A stretch of 64,000 nucleotides of DNA from Batillaria attramentaria (Eukaryota > Mollusca > Gastropoda > Batillariidae): the NCBI GenBank assembly GCA_018292915.2, contig JACVVK020000053.1, forward strand, positions 2,187,501 to 2,251,500. The letters are read 5' to 3'. Under the pieces are notes generated by a model. It was not told the origin of the DNA. It saw nothing but the letters and a program-made list of their open reading frames with translations, and made no database searches. Positions 52,791-63,790 of the stretch are shown here, in pieces. The translations under genes were made by a program, and so were the position numbers. The first letter of the stretch is position 1; every line of letters starts with the position of its first letter.

Positions 52791-53008
52791 ACTTCATATC
52801 CTAACTGACGCCAAACACAGCAAATAACTTCACATTGTAACTGACGCCAAACACAGCAAATAACTTCACATTGTAACTGACGCCAAACACAGCAAATAAC
52901 TTCACATTGTAACTGACGCCAAACACAGCAAATAACTTCACATCCTAACTGACGCCAAACACAGCAAATAACTACACATCCTAACTGACGCCAAACACAG
53001 CTCTCAAT
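52791..53008. repeat. 36-bp minisatellite, six copies
   Basis: The unit is actgacgccaaacacagcaa followed by ataacttcacattgta. Copies are nearly identical. Confidence 0.94.
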
Positions 53009-53320
53009 GTAACACACTGACGTCTGCGGGCCGCGCCAACCTGCAAGTAGTAGTCACACGACACACGTCCTGCAACAGGCGACAAGTGTGCGCATCTAGC
53101 ACCCAGCAAGTCTGTATAGTACATGTACATGTAGTGACACGAGCCAGAGTAAGAGTTGTGTTGCTGGAGGAGGACTGTGTGTCGCTGGCTGCCAGTGTCT
53201 ACACTAGACCTGAGCCAGACGACAAGTGTCCACCAGTAGTGGCTCTACCACCCAAGCGATGACCGCGCGGAGGAATTTGTCCACAGGATAAGTCACTGCC
53301 TCATTGTGTGGCGTCCTCTG

Positions 53321-53430
53321 CAGGGGCGTAGGAACCACGGGGGCCCTGGCGGCCCAGGCCCCCGTTCGATTTTTGGATAAGAGGAGAGGGGGCCCACCAG
53401 TGGTGACACAGGACACAATCCTTGGCAGTC

Positions 53431-53490
<60 letters not shown>

Positions 53491-53585
53491 ACCACCACCC
53501 CCCCATCCCCCCTTCTTCACCCCGGCCGTATGGCTCACCCGACTTAGTGGGCCCCCCTTCCTCTCAGCATCTTCCTACGCGCCTG
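53321..53585. mobile_element. hAT-like non-autonomous element, 5-bp TSD
   Basis: Ends caggggcgtaggaa and caggcgcgtaggaa are inverted and flanked by ctctg (53316-53320, 53586-53590). The inside has G/C-rich text and a (CA)n run (53434-53488). It shares end type and duplication length with 41465-41879. Confidence 0.72.
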
Positions 53586-53695
53586 CTCTGGTGGACACCG
53601 CTGTCATTGCTGCGCACGGGAGAGTAGTCTCATTAAATGGGCGAGCGTGTTGTCGTGCTGGCGTGTTGTGAACCCCCTGGTATACATTCTATACA

Positions 53696-54890
53696 TGTAC
53701 TGATCTGACTCCTACTATACATGTACTGATCTGACTCCTACTATACATGTACTGATCTGACTCCTACTCTACATGTACTGATCTGACTCCTACTCTACAT
53801 GTACTGATCTGACTCCTACTATACATGTACTGATCTGACTCCTACTCTACATGTACTGATCTGACTCCTACTGTACATGTACTGATCTGACTCCTACTGT
53901 ACATGTACTGATCTGACTCCTACTATACATGTACTGATCTGACTCCTACTGTACATGTACTGATCTGACTCCTACTGTACATGTACTGATCTGACTCCTA
54001 CTCTACATGTACTGATCTGACTCCTACTATACATGTACTGATCTGACTCCTACTCTACATGTACTGATCTGACTCCTACTGTACATGTACTGATCTGACT
54101 CCTACTGTACATGTACTGATCTGACTCCTACTATACATGTACTGATCTGACTCCTACTCTACATGTACTGATCTGACTCCTACTCTACATGTACTGATCT
54201 GACTCCTACTCTACATGTACTGATCTGACTCCTACTCTACATGTACTGATCTGACTCCTACTCTACATGTACTGATCTGACTCCTACTGTACATGTACTG
54301 ATCTGACTCCTACTGTACATGTACTGATCTGACTCCTACTCTACATGTACTGATCTGACTCCTACTATACATGTACTGATCTGACTCCTACTGTACATGT
54401 ACTGATCTGACTCCTACTGTACATGTACTGATCTGACTCCTACTATACATGTACTGATCTGACTCATGCTGTACATGTACTGATCTGACTCCTACTATAC
54501 ATGTACTGATCTGACTCATGCTGTACATGTACTGATCTGACTCCTACTCTACATGTACTGATCTGACTCCTACTGTACATGTACTGATCTGACTCCTACT
54601 CTACATGTACTGATCTGACTCCTACTGTACATGTACTGATCTGACTCCTACTGTACATGTACTGATCTGACTCCTACTGTACATGTACTGATCTGACTCC
54701 TACTCTACATGTACTGATCTGACTCCTACTGTACATGTACTGATCTGACTCCTACTGTACATGTACTGATCTGACTCCTACTGTACATGTACTGATCTGA
54801 CTCCTACTGTACATGTACTGATCTGACTCCTACTATACATGTACTGATCTGACTCCTACTATACATGTATACTATACATGTACTGATCTG
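53696..54890. repeat. 26-bp minisatellite, about 45 copies
   Basis: The unit is tactgatctgactcctact then n then tacatg. Nearly all variation is at the single position n, which is a, c or g. Two copies have catgctg. Confidence 0.97.
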
Positions 54891-54950
54891 GTGTACACTC
54901 AACGGGCTGGTTGTGAAATGTCATCCGGCATCAAGGTTTTTAAGACTGAA

Positions 54951-55153
54951 CACACTCGAACCAAAGACATTACATTACCATCTTGGTAATGTAATGTCTT
55001 TGCTCGAACTGTGTTGTGGTTTGTGTGTTTGGGTGAACACACTCGAACTGTGTTGTGGTTTGTGTGTTTGGGTGAACACACTCGAACTGTGTTGTGGTTT
55101 GTGTGCAGTGTTTGGGTGAACACACTCGAACTATGTTGTGGTTTGTGTGTTTG
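54951..55153. repeat. 39-bp minisatellite, about four copies
   Basis: The unit is gaacacactcgaactgtgtt followed by gtggtttgtgtgtttgggt. The first copy is split by the hairpin at 54962, and the Gypsy element inserted right at its end. Confidence 0.9.
54962..55002. repeat. 41-bp perfect CAAAGAC hairpin insertion with 7-bp direct repeats
   Basis: Arms of 19 bp (caaagacattacattacca and its exact complement) enclose the loop tct. It is flanked by ctcgaac at 54955-54961 and 55003-55009. Neighbouring 39-bp units show the empty site cactcgaactgtg, proving insertion. Confidence 0.88.
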
Positions 55154-55158
55154 GGGTT

Positions 55159-55362
55159 TGTGTTGTTCTCGCTCTCTTAGGCTCATAAACTCTCGCAAGA
55201 GATTCCACGTTTCTAAACACGTTTATTCAGGAGGCTGCCATCTTGGTTCCAATCTCGGGGCTTACAATTTCTCCGCGCAGGGAGTCCCCGGTCGTCTGCA
55301 ACTTCCGGTTGGAAGAGTTCGTCTGCTAGACGCCAAGTGCCTACTTGTACAATACCATGACA
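55159..55362 (-). repeat. 3' LTR of the Gypsy element
   Basis: Read on - it begins tgtcatggtattgtacaagt and ends gagaacaacaca. It seems base-for-base the same as 56845-57048. Confidence 0.95.
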
Positions 55363-55376
55363 TCCCCCTTTGTTTT

Positions 55377-55732
55377 GAGATAAATTGAAATTAAAATATA
55401 GGAGACCTGTTATCATTGAGAGTCTTTAAAAAAATATATGGTCTCCCACAACTAAATCTTTAGTTATTGCAAATTACTTTATTTTGCAGGGATTGCCATG
55501 TTTTCAATTAAACTGAACTACCACAAATGAAAAGTCTTTGTCTTCCAGTCCATAGAGAGTTCTGCAATTCTGACTAGAATTCCACATTCACACAATAACA
55601 AAATACTTAAAAATGATTCAATGTTTAGCGTGACTAGTTTGGGAAAGAACAATAATACTAAAACTTGAACTTGGCACTGAAAAGTCTTTGCCCTGTAAAC
55701 AGAGAAACTGAAATAATCGGTTTTCAGGAATT
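55377..55732 (-). other. Gypsy internal non-coding region before the 3' LTR
   Basis: A/T-rich, no frame. The phrase gaaaagtctttg occurs twice (about 55528 and 55680). Confidence 0.6.
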
Positions 55733-56335
55733 TTATTCATCCCTGTAACGGGCAGGTTTGATTATTGCCCGACCACTGCGGCTGCGTAACGGACTGGGTG
55801 TACTTAGAGGTGGTGCTTGTGGCTGTCCAGTATCAGTCTGTCCCGTATCAGTCGCGGTCATCAGTGTCTCAGTCTCTGATGTTTGACTCTGAGCTGGTGA
55901 TGTGTTTTGGGTTGTACTGAATTTCGGTATGACTGGTATGACTGGCCACGGTAGCTCAGTGCGCAACGGTGCTCGGTCAGATGTGTCAACGCGCAAGTTG
56001 CGGCGGTTTCTTCGGAGCTCACCTCTTTCTGTTTTGACCAAGTACGAGCGTGGAGCACATAATTTTATGACTTCTCTAGGCGTATTCCAACCTTTTTCCC
56101 GATCAGTTTTGACAAGAACCGGCTGTCCTGGTTTGAGTTCTGGCAGTGTTTGTGCACCGTGCCGCTTGTCGTAGTAGTGTTTCTGTTTCTGTTTTGCAAC
56201 TTTGTCTCGCTCGCGGAAGACAGTTGGGTCAATTGGTTTTGTGTCCAGGTTGATCGGTATGGTTGGGAGTGTAGTTCTGAGTTTCCTCCCGAAGGCTAAC
56301 TCTGCTGGACTCGCGCCCAATTCTACAATGGGTGT
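55733..56335 (-). pseudogene. Gypsy integrase C-terminal fragment
   Basis: From about 56335 the frame reads TPIVELGASPAELAFGRKLR, then HYYDKRHGA, LKPGQPVLVKTDREKGW and SYLVKTERGELRRNRRNLR, and a Ser/Thr/Gln-rich tail ending PARYRDE. This is the end of the integrase core and its C-terminal DNA-binding region in Gypsy elements. The catalytic core (DDE) is missing. It has no start codon of its own in the usual sense. Confidence 0.9.
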
Positions 56336-56817
56336 TGCCCTGTGATTTCCAATTGGAGTCGCTGTGCCAGTTCTCCGTCACGGACACCGGCCACCATTCG
56401 ATCTCTGATTCTTTCGTCCTTGTCGGTGAAATCACAGAACTGTGACAGATCTAGCAGCGCATACACGTATTGTTCGATCGACTCGCCCTCCTGTTGGACT
56501 CTGGTATTGAATTTAGCCCTCTCGTGGATCAGATTCCTGATTCGACGAGGCAGAAAATGTTCAGTTAGGAGGCGACACACTGTTTCATAGTCCTTCTTTG
56601 GGTCTGGAATTGCTTGTGTTGCAGCAGGAAATGTCAGATGTTCGAAAATGCGTTCTGCTTTCTCGCCCATAGAATATATAAGCGCGCTCACCTGGTCTTC
56701 TCCAGGCTTCCCATACAGCTGTGACGCTGATCTGTATCTGTCGAACCTCTGCTTCCAACTAGGCCACTCTGCAGGCCTATCAAAGTTAAATTCTGCTGGA
56801 GGCTTGAACGAAGGCAT
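56323..56817 (-). pseudogene. Gypsy gag N-terminal fragment
   Basis: The ATG at 56817 lies about 16 bases past the primer site. The 164-codon frame has the W-x2-WK-x2-F-x2-Y pattern (WPSWKQRFDRY), LLTEHFLPRRIRN, and DERIRDRMVAGVRD, typical of Gypsy gag capsid-like domains. It ends at a stop created just past the deletion junction. The zinc knuckle is absent. Confidence 0.9.
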
Positions 56818-56844
56818 TCTGTTATGCTTTTACCGCTGCCACCA

Positions 56845-57048
56845 TGTGTTGTTCTCGCTCTCTTAGGCTCATAAACTCTCGCAAGAGATTCCACGTTTCT
56901 AAACACGTTTATTCAGGAGGCTGCCATCTTGGTTCCAATCTCGGGGCTTACAATTTCTCCGCGCAGGGAGTCCCCGGTCGTCTGCAACTTCCGGTTGGAA
57001 GAGTTCGTCTGCTAGACGCCAAGTGCCTACTTGTACAATACCATGACA
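56845..57048 (-). repeat. 5' LTR of the Gypsy element
   Basis: 204 bp, followed on the - strand directly by the primer-binding site. Confidence 0.95.
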
Positions 57049-57053
57049 GGGTT

Positions 57054-58250
57054 GTTTCCCAGAAAAGAGGAATGGCGTCCAAAAATAGAATAGAACATTT
57101 GGCAAAGTGCGCCTGGCGTGGAAGGCTACACTGAAAACGAATCAGGCAAGATGTGACGGTTCGTGTGGTAATGGACAGCTTGAAATGGAGCGCCATCACA
57201 CGGTGGGCAAAGCCAAGGGGAGATTATTGGATAAACTCGTTTCCAGTTTGATGGTTGGCGCTTCGTGCAAACTCCGCCGCAGACGTAGTCCATCTTCAAA
57301 TCGATTGTGTAGGGCCTAGAGCCGCGCATCGGACTGCACATTTTCTGTCAGCCTGCTGACGTCTCGTCACGTGATCTTCACCGGTGGCCATCGAACCGTG
57401 TTAGAAAACTGAAATCAGTAGATCGTTTGTAAAACAACAACTGTCACACTGTTCATGTACGTTTCAGTAGGAATGACAAGCTCGGTGACCCATTCTGTCG
57501 GCAGAGTACAGTCAGCGGACATATCAGAGGCAACAAGTGTAGAGGAAAGTCAGAACGAGGCTGTGTGAGTGTCCGTGTGATTGGAAAGCGTTTTCTAGGA
57601 GCTGGCCACGGCCGTTACTGAAATGAATCTGCCGTCACTGGTTTACCAGCAAGAAGTAATGTCAGTGTTGGTTGACGCTGAGAGAGAGGGACGGGTGACT
57701 GCGGGTCGGGGGGGGGGGGGGGGGGGGGGGGGGGTCTGAGGGAACAGGGTTTCCGACAGTGGGGACAGGGAAAACCCCAGACAAATTTCACATCTAGAGA
57801 AGAGACTGTCATCTGCCAGACTTAGTTCTTGTCCACGTGTACAGTCTTCCAGGCATTAATTTTACAATGTGTAACATTGTCAGTTTTGAAGTTCATGTGT
57901 AGTGATGACGTGAGACTTGGTCGCAACACTGGCAACTGCTCCTCACTGACAAAATATTTTCAGTACAAAAAAAGGTTCTCCGAGGTCAACGTTCATGTTT
58001 CTACTTTCTAAAATGGGAAGTAGGAAAGTAAATTTTGCTAATTAATAATTTATTTATGTTTATAGGGACTGAAAGCCTGGACCAACTTGATGACTTTCCT
58101 TGTAGTGGGATTCATAAGATTCTTAATCTTTATCATTTATGTTGACTCATTCCTCTGTCTACGTCAGTCATAAGATTCTTAATCTTTATCATTTATGTTG
58201 ACTCATTCCTCTGTGTACGTCAGTCATATAACTCTTGGGTAAAACATAAA
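57054..58250. other. intron sequence, G run and a 56-bp duplication
   Basis: A G run of about 26 lies at 57708-57733. A 56-bp direct duplication (cataagattcttaatcttta) lies at about 58112-58228. No gene is recognised. Confidence 0.5.
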
Positions 58251-58256
58251 GGAGGT

Positions 58257-58613
58257 TCATGTTTTCAGTAAACAAGAAGTATCGTTTTCTTGAGAGAGCT
58301 GCATTGCCTCCCAGTGAAGACAAGGATCAAATATAAGGTTGCCACTGTATGCTGCCGCACTCTGCGGTCTACCACATCTTCGTACCTTGCTGAGCTCCTC
58401 ACTCCATACGTTCCTACCCGATCCGTGCGCTCCCAGGAAGCAGGGCACCTCTATGTCCCTCGCTTTAATCTCAGCAGTTTCGGGAAACGTTCATATTCTT
58501 ACTCTGGTCCTGTTACATGGAATATTTTATCAACCCCCGTCAGAGATTGGCCTACAATGTCGTTCTTTAAATCTAATCTTCAGACACACTTGTTCTTAAA
58601 GTATCTGGACTGA
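58257..58613 (+). pseudogene. LINE reverse-transcriptase 3' fragment (CR1/jockey-like)
   Basis: An open frame encodes LHCLPVKTRIKYKVATVCCR, SSYLAELLTPYVPTRSVRS, LYVPRFNLSSFGKRSYSYSG and NILSTPVRDWPTMSFFKSNL, ending THLFLKYLD and a stop. This is the characteristic C-terminal end of non-LTR reverse transcriptase proteins. The rest of the element is absent (5' truncation). It is followed directly by the 24-bp array. Confidence 0.88.
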
Positions 58614-58654
58614 TCTCCGTGATTTGTTTTTCTATACAAATGTATGAGCTGTGA

Positions 58655-60375
58655 TATGCCGACAATACTGTTCTGTGACAAGCCGACAATATTGTACTGT
58701 GACATGCCGACAGTATTGTACTGTGACATGCCGGCAATATTGTACTGTGTGACATGCAAACAGCACTGTACTGTGACATGCCGACAATATTGTACTGTGA
58801 CATGCCGACAATATTGTACTGTGACATGCCGCCAATATTGTACTGTGACATGCCGCCAATATTGTACTGTGACATGCCGACAATATTGTACTGTGACATG
58901 CCGACAATATTGTACTGTGACATGCCGACAATATTGTACTGTGACATGCCGACAATACTGTACTGTGACATGCCGACAATATTGTACTGTGACATGCCGA
59001 CAATACTGTACTGTGACATGCCGACAATATTGTACTGTGACATGCCGACAATATTGTACTGTGACATGCCGACAATATTGTACTGTGACATGCCGACAGT
59101 ATTGTACTGTGACATGCCGACAGTATTGTACTGTGTGACATGCCGACAATATTGTACTGTGACATGCCGACAATACTGTACTGTGACATGCCGACAATAT
59201 TGTACTGTGTGACATGCCGACAATATTGTACTGTGTGACATGCCGACAATACTGTACTGTGACATGCCGACAATATTGTACTGTGACATGCCGACAATAT
59301 TGTACTGTGACATGCCGACAATATTGTAGTGTGACATATCCGACAATATTGTACTGTGACATGCCGACAATATTGTACTGTGACATGCCGACAATATTGT
59401 ACTGTGACATATCCGACAATATTGTACTGTGACATGCCGACAATATTGTACTGTGACATGCCGACAATATTGTACTGTGACATGCCGACAATACTGTACT
59501 GTGACATGCCGACAATATTGTAGTGTGACATATCCGACAATATTGTACTGTGACATGCCGACAATATTGTACTGTGACATGCCGACAATATTGTACTGTG
59601 ACATGCCGACAATATTGTACTGTGACATATCCGACAATATTGTACTGTGACATGCCGACAATATTGTACTGTGACATGCCGACAATATTGTACTGTGTGA
59701 CATGCCGACAATACTGTTCTGTGACATGCCGACAGTATTGTACTGTGACATGCCGACAATATTGTACTGTGACATGCCGACAATACTGTACTGTGACATG
59801 CCGACAATATTCTACTGTGACATGCCGGCAATATTGTACTGTGACATGCCGACAATATTGTACTGTGTGACATGCCGACAATACTGTTCTGTGACATGCC
59901 GACAGTATTGTACTGTGACATGCCGACAATATTGTACTGTGACATGCCGACAGTATTGTACTGTGACATGCCGACAATATTGTACTGTGACATGCCGACA
60001 ATATTGTACTGTGTGACATGCCGACAATATTGTACTGTGTGACATGCCGACAATATTGTACTGTGACATGCCGGCAATATTGTACTGTGACATGCCGACA
60101 ATATTGTACTGTGTGACATGCCGACAATACGGTTCTGTGACATGCCGACAGTATTGTACTGTGACATGCCGACAATATTGTACTGTGACATGCCGACAGT
60201 ATTGTACTGTGACATGCCGACAATATTGTACTGTGACATGCCGACAATATTGTACTGTGACATGCCGACAATATTGTACTGTGTGACATGTCGACAATAT
60301 TGTACTGTGACATATCCGACAATATTGTACTGTGACATGCCGACAATATTGTACTGTGACATGCCGACAATATTG
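58655..60375. repeat. 24-bp satellite, about 72 copies
   Basis: The unit is gacatgccgacaatattgta followed by ctgt. Variants: gtgtgacatg (+2), gacatatccgac (+1), cagtatt, caatact. The phase changes open and close frames. Confidence 0.97.
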
Positions 60376-61045
60376 TAGTTTGTACTGTGACACCCGATAA
60401 TATTGTAGTTTGTACTGTGACACCGGACAATATTGTAGTTTGTACTGTGACACCGTACAATATTGTAGTTTGTACTGTGACACCCGACAATATTGTAGTT
60501 TGTACTATGACACCCGACAATATTGTAGTTTGTACTGTGACACCGGACAATATTGTAGTTTGTACTGTGACACCGGACAATATTGTAGTTTGTACTGTGA
60601 CACCGGACAATATTGTAGTTTGTACTGTGACACCGTACAATATTGTAGTTTGTACTGTGACACCCGACAATATTGTAGTTTGTACTATGACACCCGACAA
60701 TATTGTAGTTTGTACTGTGACACCGGACAATATTGTAGTTTGTACTGTGACACCGGACAATATTGTAGTTTGTACTGTGACACCCGACAATATTGTAGTT
60801 TGTACTGTGACACCGGACAATATTGTAGTTTGTACTGTGACACCGGACAATATTGTAGTTTGTACTGTGACACCGTACAATATTGTAGTTTGTACTGTGA
60901 CACCGGACAATATTGTAGTTTGTACTGTGACACCGTACAATATTGTAGTTTGTACTATGACACCGGACAGTATTGTAGTTTGTACTGTGATGTACTGTGA
61001 CACCCGACAATATTGTACTGTGACATATCAGATAATATTGTAGTT
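60376..61045. repeat. 30-bp satellite derived from the 24-bp unit, about 22 copies
   Basis: The unit is gacaccggacaatattgtag followed by tttgtactgt. It equals the 24-bp unit with gccg shortened and agtttgt added. Higher-order order of cccg, ccgg and ccgt variants repeats once over ~180 bp. Confidence 0.95.
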
Positions 61046-61165
61046 TGTACTGTGACACCCGACAAGATTGAAGTTTGTACTTGACATTCCGTCAATACAG
61101 ATGTTTGTACTGTGACATGCCATCAGTATGACATGCCGTCAATATTGAAGTTTGTACTATGACGC
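61046..61165. repeat. diverged edge copies of the 30-bp satellite
   Basis: Four decayed units (gacattccgtcaatac, gacatgccgtcaatattgaa) end ~100 bp before the RGK terminal exon. Confidence 0.8.
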
Positions 61166-61267
61166 CGTGTTGTCTCTTCTTCTCTTACTACTAACGTCAA
61201 AATACATGTTACCCGCTGGGTTTCTCTTGATGATGATACTATAACTTGCTGTTTCTGTGTGTGACAG

Positions 61268-61557
61268 AGGCACGCCTTGTGGCCACCACGTTTGACTGTA
61301 AATACGCCGAGACGTCTGCCGCCCTCAACCACTACGTGGACGAGCTGCTGGTGGGAATCGTCAGTCAGATCCGTCTACAACTCTCCATCCCCTTCACTAC
61401 CATCTTCTTCCCCGGCAAGGAGGCCAAGCGGCGTAAGGAGAAGAAGGCGTTGTGTAAGGGACCGAAAGGGTTCCTCACCAGACTCTTCAGACGAGGAGGG
61501 TTCGGAAGCCACGGGACAAAGAAAGAGAAGGCGGTAGACAACCTGTACGAACTGTGA
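61268..61557 (+). CDS. RGK: RGK-family small GTPase, terminal exon
   Basis: The exon follows acceptor tgtgacag and ends at TGA 61555-61557. It encodes 95 residues after the split Glu codon. ARLVATTFDCKYAETSAAL holds the G5 motif (ETSA), and the last GTPase helix ends near IVSQIRLQL. A tail follows with the basic runs KEAKRRKEKK and KGPKGFLTRLFRR, then KAVDNLYEL at the end. In RGK proteins the tail is a basic, amphipathic calmodulin- and phosphoinositide-binding region that stands in for lipid modification. They end in a short conserved motif like HDLSVL and lack CAAX, as here. Known RGK proteins inhibit voltage-gated calcium channels at the plasma membrane and influence the cytoskeleton; that role is inferred by family. 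Confidence 0.94.
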
Positions 61558-61989
61558 ACACGTGACCTCATCATGACCTGAGAGGAGAGGGGAAGGGGGG
61601 GGGGGATAGGGTTACTATGTGGTATGGCAGACTAAGGAAGAGGACGGTTCTCACGTGAGGACTGAGAATATGCAGAATCGTGTGCAACAAAACCAGAGAC
61701 GCATGTATGTCTCTGAATGGTCACAGGTCTGTACTGATTCAATGGGCCAGAGACACACATACATGTATGTCTCTGAGTGGACCAAATATCACTACAAAAA
61801 ATGTGTTTGGCCCATCAAAATGGCGAAATACGTTTGATTGATATTCAGTAATATGTGTTCTGCATTGCGTCAGTCATACGCTGTGTTGCGTCATAAGCTG
61901 TATTGCGTCATTATTTCTGTTACGGGCATGTGCAAGATTGATTCAGTTGTCACTTAGAAAACCTTGGTAGCAGTATGTATTGTATGTTT
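61558..61989 (+). other. probable 3' UTR / 3' flank of the RGK gene
   Basis: This stretch follows the stop codon and precedes the 42-bp array. It contains a G run near 61598 and two imperfect copies of a ~60-bp stretch centred on tgtatgtctctga (around 61702 and 61764). I see no AATAAA before the array, so the 3' UTR end is undetermined and may run into the array. Confidence 0.4.
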
Positions 61990-63790
61990 GCTTATCCTGT
62001 GTCTGCAGATCTCCGTGTCTTGTCATGACAGTGTTATCCTATGTCTGCAGATCTCTGTGTCTTGTCATGACAGTGTTATCCTATGTCTGTGGATCTCCGT
62101 GTCTTGTCATGACAGTGTTATCCTGTGTCGGTAGATCTCCGTGTCTTGTCATGACAGTGTTATCCTGTGTCGGTAGATCTCCGTGTCTTGTTATGACAGT
62201 GTTATCCTGTGTCGGTAGATCTCTGTGTCTTGTCATGACAGTGTTATCCTGTGTTGGTAGATCTCCGTGTCTTGTCATGACAGTGTTATCCTGTGTCTGT
62301 GGATCTCCGTGTCTTGTCATGACAGTGTTATCCTGTGTCGGTAGATCTCCGTGTCTTGTCATGACAGTGTTATCCTGTGTCGGTAGATCTCCGTGTCTTG
62401 TCATGACAGTGTTATCCTGTGTCGGTAGATCTCCGTGTCTTGTCATGACAGTGTTATCCTGTGTCTGTGGATATCCGTATCTTGTCATGACAGTGTTATC
62501 CTGTGTCTGTGGATCTCCGTGTCTTGTCATGCCAGTGTTATCCTGTGTCTGTGGATCTCCGTGTCTTGTCATGACAGTGTTATCCTGTGTCGGTAGATCT
62601 CCGTGTCTTGTTATGACAGTGTTATCCTGTGTCGGTAGATCTCCGTGTCTTGTCATGACAGTGTTATCCTGTGTCGGTAGATCTCCATGTCTTGTCATGA
62701 CAGTGTTATCCTGTGTCGGTAGATCTCCGTGTCTTGTCATGACAGTGTTATCCTGTGTCGGTAGATCTCCGTGTCGTGTCATGACAGTGTTATCCTGTGT
62801 CGGTAGATCTCCGTGTCTTGTCATGACAGTGTTATCCTGTGTCGGTAGATCTCCGTGTCTTGTCATGACAGTGTTATCCTGTGTCTGTGGATCTCCGTGT
62901 CTTGTCATGACAGTGTTATCCTGTGTCTGTGGATCTCCGTGTCTTGTCATGACAGTGTTATCCTGTGTCTGTGGATCTCCGTGTCTTGTCATGACAGTGT
63001 TATCCTGTGTCGGTAGATCTCCGTGTCGTGTCATGACAGTGTTATCCTGTGTCGGTAGATCTCCGTGTCTTGTCATGACAGTGTTATCCTGTGTCTGTGG
63101 ATCTCCGTGTCTTGTCATGACAGTGTTATCCTGTGTCTGTGGATCTCCGTGTCTTGTCATGACAGTGTTATCCTGTGTCTGTGGATCTCCGTGTCTTGTC
63201 ATGACAGTGTTATCCTGTGTCTGTAGATCTCCGTGTTGTGTCATGACAGTGTTATCCTGTGTCGGTAGATCTCCGTGTCTTGTCATGACAGTGTTATCCT
63301 GTGTCGGTAGATCTCCGTGTCTTGTCATGACAGTGTTATCCTGTGTCTGTAGATCTCCGTGTCTTGTCATGACAGTGTTATCCTGTGTCGGTGGATCTCC
63401 GTGTCGTGTCATGACAGTGTTATCCTGTGTCTGTGGATCTCCGTGTCGTGTCATGACAGTGTTATCCTGTGTCGGTAGATCTCCGTGTCTTGTCATGACA
63501 GTGTTATCCTGTGTCTGTGGATCTCCGTGTCTTGTCATGACAGTGTTATCCTGTGTCTGTGGATCTCCGTGTCTTGTCATGACAGTGTTATCCTGTGTCT
63601 GTGGATCTCCGTGTCTTGTCATGACAGTGTTGTCCTGTGTCGGTAGATCTCCGTGTCTTGTCATGACAGTGTTGTCCTGTGTCGGTAGATCTCCGTGTCT
63701 TGTCATGACAGTGTTGTCCTGTGTCGGTAGATCTCCGTGTCTTGTCATGACAGTGTTGTCCTGTGTCTGTAGATAACCGTGTTTCGTCAT
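61990..63790. repeat. 42-bp minisatellite, about 43 copies
   Basis: The unit is tctccgtgtcttgtcatgac followed by agtgttatcctgtgtcggtaga, with gtctgtgga as the main variant. It is 14 codons long, so ~600-codon frames run on both strands; there is no start context or non-repeat domain to support them. Confidence 0.97.

Larger units (their letters stand above)
55159..57048 (-). mobile_element. internally deleted Gypsy LTR retrotransposon
   Basis: It has two 204-bp LTRs that look identical, a 5-bp target duplication gggtt (55154-55158, 57049-57053), TG...CA ends, a primer-binding site next to the 5' LTR (56833-56844, TGGTGGCAGCGG on -) and a purine tract next to the 3' LTR (55363-55376). Between them are only the start of gag and the end of integrase, joined near 56335. 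It cannot make protease, reverse transcriptase or RNase H. Identical LTRs point to a very recent insertion, presumably mobilised by an intact relative. Confidence 0.95.
50218..61267 (+). other. 11-kb intron of the RGK gene
   Basis: The intron starts gtaagt and ends tgtgtgacag (11,050 bp), in phase 1. It contains 77-, 36-, 26-, 39-, 24- and 30-bp tandem arrays, a hAT-like element, a Gypsy derivative, a tRNA-headed SINE and a LINE 3' end. No independent host exon was recognised in it. Confidence 0.8.

Noticed and set aside
58580..61058. Open frames of over 800 codons on the - strand
   Set aside because: They follow the 24-bp and 30-bp tandem units (multiples of three) and consist only of the repeated motifs; all frames behave alike.
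61980..63790. Roughly 600-codon frames on both strands
   Set aside because: The 42-bp unit is 14 codons long without stops in either direction; there are no domains and no codon bias apart from the repeat.
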